Shown one piece after another: positions 1 through 8,269 of a stretch of DNA of 64,000 bases. Position numbers and translations under genes: made by a program. The notes below the pieces were generated by a model. It saw only the letters and a program-made list of their open reading frames with translations. It was not told where the DNA came from and did no database searches. This DNA comes from Pseudomonas mendocina (GTDB lineage Bacteria; Pseudomonadota; Gammaproteobacteria; Pseudomonadales; Pseudomonadaceae). Each line of letters begins with the position of its first letter. The first letter of the stretch is position 1. The stretch spans positions 682,001 through 746,000 of the forward strand of contig NZ_LR134290.1 in NCBI RefSeq assembly GCF_900636545.1, read 5' to 3'.

Positions 1-1312
1 GTAGTGCATCACGGGCGGCGATGGTGCCCATGCTCACCTTGTCCTGGTTGTGGCACTCGGTGGAGCGCGAGAACACGCTGGCCGGCAGGGTGTTCTTCAG
101 CGCTTCGGCGGTCCAGGCGCTGGCACCGATCTGCACGGCCTTGAAGCCGTGGTTGATCATCGCCGTCTCGACTGGCGCGCCGGACAGGTTGCTCGGCAGG
201 CCGTGGTTGTAGCGCGTGTCGACCAGCAGGGCAAGCTGACGGTCGAGCAGGTCGGCGACGTTACCGACCAGGTTCTTCAGGCTATCCATGGCGAAGGCGA
301 TATGCCCGCCATAGAAGTGGCCGCCGTGCAGGGTGCGCTCGGTCTCGGCATCGAACAGCGGGTTGTCGTTGGCGCTGTTGAGTTCGGTCTCGATGAACTG
401 GCGCAGCAGGCCCAGACTGTCGGCCAGCACGCCGAGCACGTGCGGCGCGCAGCGGATCGAATAACGATCCTGCAGGCGATGCAGCGGCGGCAACGGCGCT
501 TCGACGGCCAGATCCTGGCGAATCCAGGCGGCGACCTGGGTCTGGCCCGGGTGCGGTTTGGCGGCGAACAGGCGCTCGTCGAAGTGCTCCGGGTTGCCTT
601 CCAGCGCGATTACGTTGAGCGCGGTGATGCGCGTTGCCAGTTTCAGCAGGTAGTCGGCGCGGGCGTAGGCCAGGCAGGCCAGGGCTGTCATCACCGCGGT
701 GCCGTTCATCAGTGCCAGAGCTTCCTTCGGGCGCAGGGTCAGCGGCGTCCAGCCGAGTTCTTCATGCACCTCGGCGGCGCTGCGACGTTCACCCTTGTAC
801 AGCACCTCGCGCTCACCGCTGAGGGTGGCGGCGACGTAGGACAGCGGCGTGAGGTCGCCGCTGGCGCCGACCGAGCCTTCTTCCGGGATCAAGGGCAGCA
901 CGTCATGGTCGATGAACGCCTGGATACGCTCCAGCAGTTCCACGCGCACCCCGGACACACCGTGGCACAGCGACTGCAAGCGGGCAGCGAGCACGGCGCG
1001 GGTACTTGGCGCGTCGAGCAGCTTGCCCAGGCCGCAGCCGTGGAAGGTGAACAGGTGCTTGGGCAGCGCCTCGACCTGATGCAATGGCACCGCGACCACG
1101 CAGGAGTCGCCGTAGCCGGTGGTGACCCCGTAGATCACGCCTTCCTTATCCAGCAGGGTGTCGAGGAAGCGTGCGCCCTTGGCGATCTTTTCCCGGTAGG
1201 CGGCATCGTCCTGCAGCTGGGCATGGGCCTTGCGCTGCGACAGGGCTACGATGTTCTCGATGGTCAGGGCGCGCTCGCCGAAGATCACCGGCTCAGGCTG
1301 GTATGTCGTCAT
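1..1312 (-). CDS. Aromatic amino acid (His/Tyr/Phe-type) ammonia-lyase, 3' end cut by window
   Basis: MIO-dependent ammonia-lyase (HAL/PAL/TAL superfamily), which removes ammonia from an aromatic amino acid; in aryl polyene clusters it is thought to supply a cinnamate/coumarate-like starter. About 437 residues are visible from ATG at 1312; family members are near 510, so some 70-80 residues lie beyond position 1. Seen: catalytic Tyr in YGVTTGYG (residues 61-68) and the ASG tripeptide that cyclises to MIO in GSVGASGDLTP (147-157). The substrate-selectivity pair, aligned by eye on the following GxG, reads Phe90-His91. The start overlaps the stop of the upstream acyltransferase (stop at 1293), so the two are translationally coupled. 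Role in histidine catabolism (hutH) is less likely because no hut genes adjoin it and it sits inside a polyene operon. Confidence 0.88.
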   Translation of the reverse strand, partial: MTTYQPEPVIFGERALTIENIVALSQRKAHAQLQDDAAYREKIAKGARFLDTLLDKEGVIYGVTTGYGDSCVVAVPLHQVEALPKHLFTFHGCGLGKLLDAPSTRAVLAARLQSLCHGVSGVRVELLERIQAFIDHDVLPLIPEEGSVGASGDLTPLSYVAATLSGEREVLYKGERRSAAEVHEELGWTPLTLRPKEALALMNGTAVMTALACLAYARADYLLKLATRITALNVIALEGNPEHFDERLFAAKPHPGQTQVAAWIRQDLAVEAPLPPLHRLQDRYSIRCAPHVLGVLADSLGLLRQFIETELNSANDNPLFDAETERTLHGGHFYGGHIAFAMDSLKNLVGNVADLLDRQLALLVDTRYNHGLPSNLSGAPVETAMINHGFKAVQIGASAWTAEALKNTLPASVFSRSTECHNQDKVSMGTIAARDAL

Positions 1313-2240
1313 CTCGCTTCCAGAAAGGGTAGAAGTTGAACCATTGTTGGGGGGCGTCCAGGCAGCGTTCGCCCAGGCGTTGCGCATAGAGTTGCGCCCA
1401 ATCTCGGATCACCTGATCGCGCTCGCTGCGCTTCCAGGTCACCGCGTCGGCGAAGTGCTCCAGGCGTACCTGGTAGCGGCCATCGATTTTCAGGCAGTGG
1501 ATTAGCTCGACCGGGCAATGCAGCAGGCCGGCCAGCAGCCAGGGGCCCTGGGGAAAGGCAGCCGGTAGGCCGAGAAAATCCACCACCACGCGGCGCCCGC
1601 CATGCAGGGGCACGCGATCACCGGCGATGGCCAGCCATTCTCCGCGTTCCAGGCGTTCGGCCAGTTGCAGCATGATCGCCGGGTCCAGTTCGCTGACCTG
1701 GATCAGGCGCAGATTGCTGGCGCCAGACTCGCCCAGCAGGCGGTTGAAGCGCTCGGCATGCTTGGTGTGCACCAGCACGTTCATGCATACCTGCTCGCCG
1801 AGTTCGGCCAGGGCGCGGCAGACTTCCAGATTACCCAGGTGCGCGCCGACCAGCAGGCGTCCGCGACCACCTTTATGCAGTTGCCCACGAATGTCGTGGG
1901 GATCGTCCAGTTGCAACTGCTGCAGTGGCAAGCGGCCGTTCCAGACGTCGAGCTTGTCCAGCAGGCTGTCGGCGAAAGCGAAGAACTGTCGCAGCACCGA
2001 GCCTCGGTTCGGGCGCAAGTCGGGGCGTGCGCTCCAGGCGGCCAGGTTGTGCTGATACTGATGAATGCTGGTGCGCGCACTGCGGCCGAAGAGGTAGAAG
2101 TACAGCACGATCAGATACAGCAACGGCACCAGGGGGCGACGGCCGAGCAGGCGCGCGGCCGCGACGGTGAAACGCATCAGCAGGAAACTGCCGCGCTCCT
2201 TCTGCCGGGCCCAGTGCTCGTTTTGTTCGGCAGCGCTCAT
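1293..2240 (-). CDS. LpxL/HtrB-type acyltransferase of the aryl polyene cluster
   Basis: About 315 residues, lysophospholipid/lipid A acyltransferase superfamily (LpxL/HtrB-like). Seen: a hydrophobic N-terminal segment rich in Leu/Tyr/Phe (about residues 20-45) suggesting inner-membrane association, and the HX4(D/E) catalytic motif as AHLGNLE. The reading frame is open much further upstream, but that extension lies inside the neighbouring glycosyltransferase; the ATG at 2240 overlaps the upstream TGA as ATGA, the usual arrangement in this operon. In other aryl polyene clusters a glycosyltransferase and this acyltransferase are often a single fused protein; here they are separate, overlapping genes. 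Likely job (inference): adds a fatty acyl chain to the lipid anchor that carries the polyene. Housekeeping lipid A acylation is less likely given the context. Confidence 0.85.
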   Translation of the reverse strand: MSAAEQNEHWARQKERGSFLLMRFTVAAARLLGRRPLVPLLYLIVLYFYLFGRSARTSIHQYQHNLAAWSARPDLRPNRGSVLRQFFAFADSLLDKLDVWNGRLPLQQLQLDDPHDIRGQLHKGGRGRLLVGAHLGNLEVCRALAELGEQVCMNVLVHTKHAERFNRLLGESGASNLRLIQVSELDPAIMLQLAERLERGEWLAIAGDRVPLHGGRRVVVDFLGLPAAFPQGPWLLAGLLHCPVELIHCLKIDGRYQVRLEHFADAVTWKRSERDQVIRDWAQLYAQRLGERCLDAPQQWFNFYPFWKRDDDIPA

Positions 2241-2983
2241 GCGACCAGCCTGCGCCAGAGAATGCGTGGCGCGCGCAGCAGCATGCCGAAGAACAACCGC
2301 GCATGCATGCCGGAGATCAACAGGTTGTCGTGCCACAGGCGAAAGTGCGAAAGGCCGTCGGCCGGATAATGCACGCGGGTCGGCAGCCAGTGCATCGGCT
2401 GCTCGCGCCAGGCCATGCGTACCAGAATCTCGGTGTCGAAATCCATGCGTCGGCCAAGTTTCACCCTGTCGAGCAGGGCCAGGGTGGGTGGCAGCGGATA
2501 GACGCGGAAGCCGCACATCGAGTCGCGAACCTGCAGCGACAGGCAGTTGATCCAGACCCACACGTGGGTCAGGTAGCGTGCATAGAGGCGCGACTTGGGC
2601 ACGCTCGCATCGTATTGCGGGTAGCCGCAGACCATGGCCTCTGGATGCGCTCGAGCGGTGTCGAGGAAATCATCGATTCTGCTCAGGTCATGCTGGCCGT
2701 CAGCATCGACCTGCAGCGCATGGCTGTAACTGAGGCGCGCCGCTTCGCGCAGACCGGCCATCACCGCGCCGCCCTTGCCCAGATTGCTGGGCAGGCGCAG
2801 CAGATGGACGCCGGGCTGCTGCGCCAGATCGTCCATGACGGCCGCGCAGCTGGCGCTGGAACCATCGTCAACCAGTACGCAGGGGAGATCGGCGCGGCGC
2901 AGTTCGCTGACCACACCGGGTAACGGCCGCTCGTGGTTGTAGACCGGGATCACCGCGCAGGGCTTGAAGCCTGACTCAGCCAT
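2237..2983 (-). CDS. Family 2 glycosyltransferase of the aryl polyene cluster
   Basis: A 248-residue GT-A fold glycosyltransferase (GT2, dolichyl-phosphate mannose synthase-like). Seen: N-terminal CAVIPVYNHE nucleotide-binding strand, VDDGSS, and the metal/UDP-binding QVDADGQHD with a following CGYPQYD. There is no C-terminal membrane domain. Start chosen at ATG 2983 (MAESGFK), which overlaps the preceding ligase stop as ATGGCTGA; an in-frame ATG 48 bases further upstream would overlap the ligase by about 56 bases and is less likely. The 3' end overlaps the next acyltransferase by four bases. Probably acts at the cytoplasmic face of the inner membrane to build the sugar part of the polyene anchor; donor and acceptor cannot be read from sequence. 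Confidence 0.87.
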   Translation of the reverse strand: MAESGFKPCAVIPVYNHERPLPGVVSELRRADLPCVLVDDGSSASCAAVMDDLAQQPGVHLLRLPSNLGKGGAVMAGLREAARLSYSHALQVDADGQHDLSRIDDFLDTARAHPEAMVCGYPQYDASVPKSRLYARYLTHVWVWINCLSLQVRDSMCGFRVYPLPPTLALLDRVKLGRRMDFDTEILVRMAWREQPMHWLPTRVHYPADGLSHFRLWHDNLLISGMHARLFFGMLLRAPRILWRRLVA

Positions 2984-4640
2984 GGGCCGGCTCCAGCAGG
3001 ATACGACCAGAAGAACAGGCCGCTTCGCCATTGTGATAGGCGAAATAGAGTTTGCCGCGTTCGCTGTCGAAGCGCAGGGTCAGTTGCAGGGTGTCGCCGG
3101 GGCGCACCAGTTGCTGGAACTTGAGCACTTCCATACCGGCGAAGCGTGGCGGCAGATGAGGGATCAACTGGCGTGCCAGTTGTTGCGCCCAGTCCACCTG
3201 CACCACTCCAGGCAGCACTGGGGTCTGTGGGAAATGGCCGGTGAAGTGGGCGAGGTCAAGCGGTACCTGCAACTGCAGCAGCCATTCGCCGTCGCGCTCT
3301 TCGGCGCTGACGGGCTCCACCCGCGTCGGCCTCGGTGCGCTCAGCAGGCTGTCGACCTGGCTTTGCGGAAGCTTGCCCTGGCTGCTGTAGGGCAGCTCCA
3401 GCAGCAGGCGCCAGCGGCGCGGCAAAGCGATGGCTTCGCAATGATCGGCCAGGTGCCGGCGCAGGGTATCGGTCACGGTGCGACGGCCCTGGTTGCGCAG
3501 GGCGTGTACGCCGGTCGGGCTCAGTGCCAGCAAGGCCCCGAGGTAGGCGCGACCCTCCTGAACGACACCCAGGCGGGCATCGGCAACCCAGTCATGATTG
3601 ACCAGTGCCTGCTCGATCATGGGCAGGGAGATGCGCTTCTCCTCCAGCTTGACGATGCGATCCAGTCGTCCGCGCAGGACGAAACGACCGTCGTCACCGA
3701 TCTCGGCGGCATCCGCGCTCTGTTCGATATGTCCGGCTGGCAAATACGGCGAGGCGATGCGCAAGGCTCCTGCCTCATCCAGGCTCAGTTCGACGCCGGT
3801 GAACGGTTGCCAAGGCGTGTCACCCTGGCGCCAGCCGATACCGCCGGTTTCCGAGCTGCCATAGATTTCCGTCGGCCATTGGCCCAGACGGTCATGCAGG
3901 GCTTGCGCTGCTTCGGCGGGCAGGGCACCGCCGGAAGAGAACACCTGCTTCACCCGGCTCAGCGCCGGCCAGTCGAGGTTGTCACCCATGCGCTTGAGCA
4001 GGGCCGGGCTGGCGACCCAGACGAAATGGGTCTGACTCAGGCTGACCTGCTGCAGGTCTTCAGGGAATGGCAGGGCGCGGCGGTGCACCGGGCGGCCGGC
4101 GCAGAGCGGCCAGAGCAGGCGGAACAGCAGGCCGTAGATATGCTGGCAGGCGACGCTACCAAGCACGCAAGCCTGGCCCAGGTGCGGACCCCACAAGCGC
4201 TCCAGGGCTTCGACCTCGTTGGCCAGCTGCGCCAGGCTCTTGTCGATCAGCTTGGGTTCGCCGCTGGAGCCTGAGGTGCACAGGGTCAGGCGGCACTGCT
4301 CGGGCAGCAGGCGTGCGCCAGGCAGAGGCGCTGCATCCAACCCCGCCAGGTCATCGAGCCACAGGTCGACCTGGGCCGCCAGCCGCTGGCGTGTCTGCGC
4401 CTGGGCATCGGCCGGTAGCAACACCTGCACCCCGGCGCGCCAGGCGCCGAGCAGGGCGATGGCCAGCTCACCAGCATCTTCCAGATACAGCGCCACGCGT
4501 TGTACGCCTTGTTTTTGCAGGGCGGCAGCCAGACGCAAGGCGCGCTCACGCAGCGCTGGATGAAACAGCGCGGGCTCCAGGGTCACCTGGCGCTCGGGCT
4601 GAGCCTCCAGCAACAGATCGGAGAGGGGCAGCCAAATCAT
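2976..4640 (-). CDS. Fused AMP-dependent acyl ligase and hotdog-fold dehydratase (aryl polyene)
   Basis: 554 residues from ATG 4640. The first ~430 residues are an ANL-superfamily acyl-(acyl carrier protein) ligase: phosphate-binding TSGSSGEPK at 122-130, YGSSETGGIGW as the adenylate motif, and GRLDRIVKLEEKR with the hinge region. The last ~110 residues are a separate hotdog domain with GHFPQTPVLPG (about 467-478), the signature of FabZ/FabA-like 3-hydroxyacyl-ACP dehydratases. In characterised aryl polyene clusters the ligase and this dehydratase are usually two genes (ApeH and ApeI), so this is a natural fusion. Expected role: activate the aryl acid onto an ACP and dehydrate the growing chain. 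The start overlaps the upstream stop as ATGA; the 31 extra upstream in-frame residues belong to the neighbour's sequence. Confidence 0.9.
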   Translation of the reverse strand: MIWLPLSDLLLEAQPERQVTLEPALFHPALRERALRLAAALQKQGVQRVALYLEDAGELAIALLGAWRAGVQVLLPADAQAQTRQRLAAQVDLWLDDLAGLDAAPLPGARLLPEQCRLTLCTSGSSGEPKLIDKSLAQLANEVEALERLWGPHLGQACVLGSVACQHIYGLLFRLLWPLCAGRPVHRRALPFPEDLQQVSLSQTHFVWVASPALLKRMGDNLDWPALSRVKQVFSSGGALPAEAAQALHDRLGQWPTEIYGSSETGGIGWRQGDTPWQPFTGVELSLDEAGALRIASPYLPAGHIEQSADAAEIGDDGRFVLRGRLDRIVKLEEKRISLPMIEQALVNHDWVADARLGVVQEGRAYLGALLALSPTGVHALRNQGRRTVTDTLRRHLADHCEAIALPRRWRLLLELPYSSQGKLPQSQVDSLLSAPRPTRVEPVSAEERDGEWLLQLQVPLDLAHFTGHFPQTPVLPGVVQVDWAQQLARQLIPHLPPRFAGMEVLKFQQLVRPGDTLQLTLRFDSERGKLYFAYHNGEAACSSGRILLEPAHG

Positions 4641-5182
4641 TCGTGTTTCCTTACCTGCTGGCGGATCAACCATTCGCCAGCGAACAGCAGGCCAATCAGG
4701 CCATAAGAAATAAAGCCGGTGTACAGCGTCCACCAGGAGAGCGGCGCCCAGGCCGAGAGAGCCATCAACAGGAAGGAGTTGCCGAGAAAGAACAGGGTCC
4801 AGACCAGAGTGACCTTGCGGGTATAGCGCACTGCGACTTCAGGTAGTTCAGGCTCGCGCAGGCGCGCCAGGCGCTCTACCAGCGGCGGGCCGAACTTCAG
4901 GCTGAGGCCGAACAGTGCCAGCAGCATCAGGTTGAGCAGCACCGGGTACCAGCGCAACAGGGCCGGTTCGTCCGCCAGGCCAAGCACCAGGCAGAACAGC
5001 AGGGCCGCAGCGGCCAGCCACAGGCCTCCCGGCCGGTGACGGGCAGTCAGCGCACGGGCGAGCCAGAGCCCGCCCAGCAGAGCAGCGAACAAACGTGGCG
5101 ACCAGTGCTCCATGCCGTAATAGACGGCGAAGGGATAGAGCACGCCGGCTATCAGCAGTAGCAGGCCAAACAAGCGAGCCAT
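4637..5182 (-). CDS. COG4648-type integral membrane protein of the aryl polyene cluster
   Basis: 181 residues, about six hydrophobic segments (residues 1-22, 30-45, 52-70, 78-96, 124-145, 148-168) with a basic cytoplasmic loop (LERLARLREPELPEVAVRYTRK) between the fourth and fifth. Matches in size and position the uncharacterised COG4648 membrane protein that lies between the ACPs and the ligase in aryl polyene operons. Function is unknown; it may hold the synthase at the membrane. It begins four bases after the first ACP gene in the transcribed direction and overlaps the ligase gene by four bases, so it is surely cotranscribed with them. Confidence 0.85.
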   Translation of the reverse strand: MARLFGLLLLIAGVLYPFAVYYGMEHWSPRLFAALLGGLWLARALTARHRPGGLWLAAAALLFCLVLGLADEPALLRWYPVLLNLMLLALFGLSLKFGPPLVERLARLREPELPEVAVRYTRKVTLVWTLFFLGNSFLLMALSAWAPLSWWTLYTGFISYGLIGLLFAGEWLIRQQVRKHE

Positions 5183-5186
5183 TTGA

Positions 5187-5453
5187 TCAGGCTTGGGCCT
5201 GGGGCGTTTCGTTGATCAGGCGGTACACGGCTTCGACCACGTCACCCACGCTGCGCACGCTCTTGAATTCCTCGGCGGCGAGCTTACGGCCGGTCTGACG
5301 CTTGATGTGGTCGATCAGGTCGACGGCGTCGATGCTGTCGATTTCCAGATCTTCATACAGGCTGGCTTCCAGGGTGACGCGCTCGGCATCCAGTTCGAAC
5401 AGCTCCACCAGGGCGCTGCGCAGGGTGACGAAGATTTCTTCGCGGCTTTGCAT
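5187..5453 (-). CDS. Acyl carrier protein (aryl polyene, second of two)
   Basis: 88 residues, acidic, four-helix ACP fold. The phosphopantetheine attachment serine is Ser40 in LEIDSIDAVDLIDHIK. It lies immediately after a second ACP gene (gap 12 bases) and before the COG4648 membrane protein. Aryl polyene clusters regularly carry two different ACPs, thought to divide starter loading and chain extension. The DSID core differs from the DSVD of its neighbour, so the two are not a recent duplication. Confidence 0.93.
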   Translation of the reverse strand: MQSREEIFVTLRSALVELFELDAERVTLEASLYEDLEIDSIDAVDLIDHIKRQTGRKLAAEEFKSVRSVGDVVEAVYRLINETPQAQA

Positions 5454-5465
5454 CTGGAGTAATCC

Positions 5466-5726
5466 TCAAGCGGTTTGCTGGGCGGAAACGAACGCAGCCA
5501 GGCTCGCGACATTGGCGAAGTGCTTGCGAGTGTCCTTGGCTTCGGCGTCGATCTTGATGCCGAAGCGCTTCTGGATCGCCAGCCCAAGCTCCAGCGCGTC
5601 CACCGAGTCCAGGCCGAGGCCTTCGCCGAATAGCGTCTGTTCCGCGCCAATATCGTCGGCGCTCATGTCCTCGAGGCCGAGGGCATCGATGATCAGGTTC
5701 TTGATTTCACGTTGCAGATCGCTCAT
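5466..5726 (-). CDS. Acyl carrier protein (aryl polyene, first of two)
   Basis: 86 residues with the phosphopantetheine site Ser41 in GLGLDSVDALELGLAIQ. Size, charge and the helix II sequence are typical of type II synthase ACPs. Its start lies 20 bases inside the end of the upstream acyltransferase gene, indicating translational coupling. Paired with the ACP at 5187-5453; the two share only the general ACP pattern. Confidence 0.93.
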   Translation of the reverse strand: MSDLQREIKNLIIDALGLEDMSADDIGAEQTLFGEGLGLDSVDALELGLAIQKRFGIKIDAEAKDTRKHFANVASLAAFVSAQQTA

Positions 5727-6516
5727 CTGAGGCGAGCTCCTTCATAAAGTGTTGATGCAGATGGTCGTTGAGCTTGCGCGAGGCAATCGGCAATGGGGCC
5801 TGCTCGGTGAATTGCCGCGGGTCGATATCCTCCCCGACCCGCAGGCGAAAGTGAAAGCGGCGCGACGGAATGCTGTACCAGGGCTCGGCCTTGGTCAGGG
5901 TCGTCGGTGTCACGCTGATCACCACGGGGGTGACCACGCTGGCGCCGCGTACCGCGATTGCAGCTGCACCGCGGTGAAACTCCGGGTTGGTGCCGGGCAC
6001 CGTGCGGGTGCCCTCAGGGAAAATGATCAGGGTCTCGCCGCTTTGCAGGGCGCCGGCTGCTTCGTCGAGCATGTCCATGCTGCCGCTGTTGCTGATGTAC
6101 TGAGCGGCGCGAATCGGGCCACGCATGCAGGGGTTTTCCCACAGGCTCTGCTTGACCACGCAGTTGGCGTCGCGGATGAAGGCGATCAGCACCACTACGT
6201 CGATTAGCGAGGGGTGATTGGCAATCACCATCTGGCCGGGACGGCCCAGGCGTTCGGCGCCCTCCACCTCATAGGTAAGTACACCCGTGCGGAACATGAA
6301 TTGCACGAATACGCGAAAGGTCCAGCTGACCACTGCACGCGCCCGGGTGCGGCGCTGCAGGACATCGCCAGGCAGCAAGCCAAGCACAGGGAAAACCAGC
6401 ACGCGCAGCAACACGCCGCCGACCCCGAAGAGGGCGAAGCTCAATGCCGTCGCGATGAGTCTCCATGCATACGGCGGGCTGTAGGGACTCAGTCCTCGTT
6501 GCGTGACCAGATCCAT
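5707..6516 (-). CDS. PlsC-type 1-acyl-glycerophosphate/lysophospholipid acyltransferase (aryl polyene)
   Basis: 269 residues. An N-terminal membrane segment (about residues 20-50) precedes a PlsC domain with NHPSLID (100-106, the HX4D motif) and FPEGTRT (166-172). Proteins of this kind stand directly upstream of the two ACPs in aryl polyene operons and are proposed to transfer an acyl group from ACP to a glycerol/lipid anchor in the inner membrane. It overlaps the upstream ketosynthase-like gene by 28 bases and the downstream ACP gene by 20 bases. An ordinary phospholipid role (PlsC) is possible biochemically but not suggested by the setting. Confidence 0.88.
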   Translation of the reverse strand: MDLVTQRGLSPYSPPYAWRLIATALSFALFGVGGVLLRVLVFPVLGLLPGDVLQRRTRARAVVSWTFRVFVQFMFRTGVLTYEVEGAERLGRPGQMVIANHPSLIDVVVLIAFIRDANCVVKQSLWENPCMRGPIRAAQYISNSGSMDMLDEAAGALQSGETLIIFPEGTRTVPGTNPEFHRGAAAIAVRGASVVTPVVISVTPTTLTKAEPWYSIPSRRFHFRLRVGEDIDPRQFTEQAPLPIASRKLNDHLHQHFMKELASDERSAT

Positions 6517-7205
6517 TGGCGGTCTTTCCAGTAGTGAGTCAGCGTTCGCTGCCCGCCATGGTAGGCGCGCAGCAGGTTCAGGGGGTGTGGCCAGGCGGCA
6601 GGTAAGCCAGGTTCGGCGGGCGCGAGGCTCAAGGTCCAGGTTTTGCCCGGTTTCAACAGCAGGGCCAGCGCGTAGGAAAAGGGTACGTCATCTATATAGG
6701 GCGTGTAGAGGTCGGGCGGCGATTCCTCTGCGACGACCAGCAAGACGCCGGGGGCACCCTCGGCAAGTAGCCCGCCGGCCTCAAGCATGGCTTGCTCCAA
6801 ACCGTCTCCTGTCGCAGCCATAGCAGTCATCTCGCTGCTGTCCTCACGCAGGATCGACCACAGGCCAATGATCGCGTTGTGCACGGAGAGGCTGAACTGG
6901 GTAGGCGACAGCGGCTCACCTTTGGCGAGTTCGGTAAGAATGGCAAGCGTGCGCGGCGTTTCGCCGTGGCGCGAGGCGAACACCAGGGGAAGTGGGCCTT
7001 GCCCTTCGGCCAGGGACCAGGCGACATGGAACAGCATGCGCGCCAGCCGGCTGAGGCGGCGGCGCTGCATGGCAGGCAGAAAACTCACATCCGGCTGTTG
7101 CTGGTCGTCGGGCAGGACCACAGGGGCGCTGCACCAGGCACGCCAATCATCCTCTGACTCCAGGCCGGGGGCCCAGGCGCGCAATCCTTCGATCTGGAAA
7201 TTCAT
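6489..7205 (-). CDS. Beta-ketoacyl synthase-like chain length factor (aryl polyene)
   Basis: 238 residues, the shortened ketosynthase-like family (PF13723-type) found at the head of aryl polyene clusters. Seen: FSLSVHNAIIGLWSI, where full ketosynthases have the active-site Cys region, and LPLVFASRHGE. No canonical Cys-His-His triad is visible, in line with a non-catalytic partner (KS-beta/chain length factor) of a full ketosynthase that would be encoded further left. It is the first gene of the leftward operon; the 247-bp gap to the divergent ParA gene must hold the operon promoter. I recognise the family from the motif and its order with the ACPs; exact correspondence to ApeC is probable but from memory. 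Confidence 0.82.
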   Translation of the reverse strand: MNFQIEGLRAWAPGLESEDDWRAWCSAPVVLPDDQQQPDVSFLPAMQRRRLSRLARMLFHVAWSLAEGQGPLPLVFASRHGETPRTLAILTELAKGEPLSPTQFSLSVHNAIIGLWSILREDSSEMTAMAATGDGLEQAMLEAGGLLAEGAPGVLLVVAEESPPDLYTPYIDDVPFSYALALLLKPGKTWTLSLAPAEPGLPAAWPHPLNLLRAYHGGQRTLTHYWKDRQWIWSRNED

Positions 7206-7452
7206 AGCACGAGGCTTTTCGCCACTCCGGGCATACGGGTCGGCACGACGATACGCCTGAAAGAGAGGTCAATCAGCGTCCATGGCATAGTGCCGGTATC
7301 TGTTCGGTCGGGCATTATCTAGATGCGCACGGCACTGTGCAAATGTTGTGCAGCTTCTTCTGATGGGCGGATGATGGCGTTGTGGTCTGCTTCTCGTGTC
7401 TGTCATGGGCTTTGCATAGAATCCGCGGTATTCGAAATCAGGGAGAGCGACG

Positions 7453-8223
7453 ATGCGACGTGTGGTGTTTAACCAGAAGGGCGGCGTAGGCAAGTCCAGT
7501 ATCGCCTGCAATCTTGCGGCAGTGAGTGCGGCGCAGGGCTATCGCACACTGCTGATCGACCTGGATGCTCAGGCTAACTCGACCCATTACCTTACTGGGC
7601 TGACCGGCGAGGAAATTCCCATGGGCATCGCCGATTTCTTCAAGCAAACCCTGTCGTCCGGGCCGTTCGCGAAGAAGGGCAAGGTCGATATTTACGAAAC
7701 GCCGTTCGACAACCTGCATGTGGTCACGGCCACGGCCGAACTGGCCGAGCTGCAGCCCAAACTCGAGCAGAAGCACAAGATCAACAAGCTGCGCAAACTG
7801 CTCGACGAGCTGGCCGAAGACTACGACCACATCTACCTGGATACGCCGCCAGCGCTGAATTTCTATACGGTTTCCGCCTTGATCGCGGCTGACCGAGTGC
7901 TGATTCCCTTTGATTGCGACAGCTTCTCGCGCAATGCCCTGTACGGTCTGCTAGCCGAGATCGAAGAGCTCAAGGACGACCATAACGAGGCGTTGGAAGT
8001 GGAGGGCATCGTGGTCAACCAGTTTCAGCCACGTGCGACGCTGCCGCAGCAGTTGCTGGATGAGCTGATTGCCGAAGGGCTGCCGGTGCTGCCGGTCAAT
8101 CTTATGAGCTCGGTGAAGATGCGCGAGTCGCACCAGGTCTGCACACCCCTGATCCATCTCGATGCGCGGCACAAGCTGACCCAGCAGTTCGTCGAGCTGC
8201 ACGATCTGCTCAACGCCAGTTGA
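7453..8223 (+). CDS. ParA/MinD-family P-loop ATPase (orphan, no ParB partner)
   Basis: 256 residues. Deviant Walker A KGGVGKSS at 9-16 including the signature Lys9, Walker A' LLIDLDAQANST, and Walker B IYLDTPPAL. Preceded by a GGGAG ribosome site 7 bases from ATG. There is no parB-like gene beside it, so it is an orphan ParA-type ATPase, a class that positions protein complexes or chromosomal cargo rather than plasmids. The counterpart in P. aeruginosa (PA5028, from memory) has the same downstream neighbours (a UspA protein and a thioesterase-like gene), so this is the conserved chromosomal backbone and not a plasmid remnant. A good terminator follows at 8230. Confidence 0.9.
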   Translation: MRRVVFNQKGGVGKSSIACNLAAVSAAQGYRTLLIDLDAQANSTHYLTGLTGEEIPMGIADFFKQTLSSGPFAKKGKVDIYETPFDNLHVVTATAELAELQPKLEQKHKINKLRKLLDELAEDYDHIYLDTPPALNFYTVSALIAADRVLIPFDCDSFSRNALYGLLAEIEELKDDHNEALEVEGIVVNQFQPRATLPQQLLDELIAEGLPVLPVNLMSSVKMRESHQVCTPLIHLDARHKLTQQFVELHDLLNAS

Positions 8224-8229
8224 TAATGG

Positions 8230-8256
8230 AAAAGGCGCCTGGAGGCGCCTTTTTCT
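8230..8256. terminator. Rho-independent terminator between parA-like gene and uspA-like gene
   Basis: Inverted repeat AAAGGCGCC/GGCGCCTTT with loop TGGA, followed by T-rich TTTTTCTT on the plus strand and by TTTT on the minus strand, so it can serve both convergent genes (ParA-like stop at 8223, universal stress gene stop at 8270). Confidence 0.85.
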
Positions 8257-8269
8257 TGGGCGGCTGCCG

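Noticed and set aside
50..1339. 429-codon plus-strand open frame at the left edge
   Set aside because: It is the antisense of the ammonia-lyase gene, whose minus-strand translation shows the MIO ASG site and the catalytic Tyr motif.
7453..8223. Plasmid or integrative element partition system
   Set aside because: The ParA-like gene has no ParB, no parS-like sites were noticed, and the neighbours are conserved chromosomal genes.
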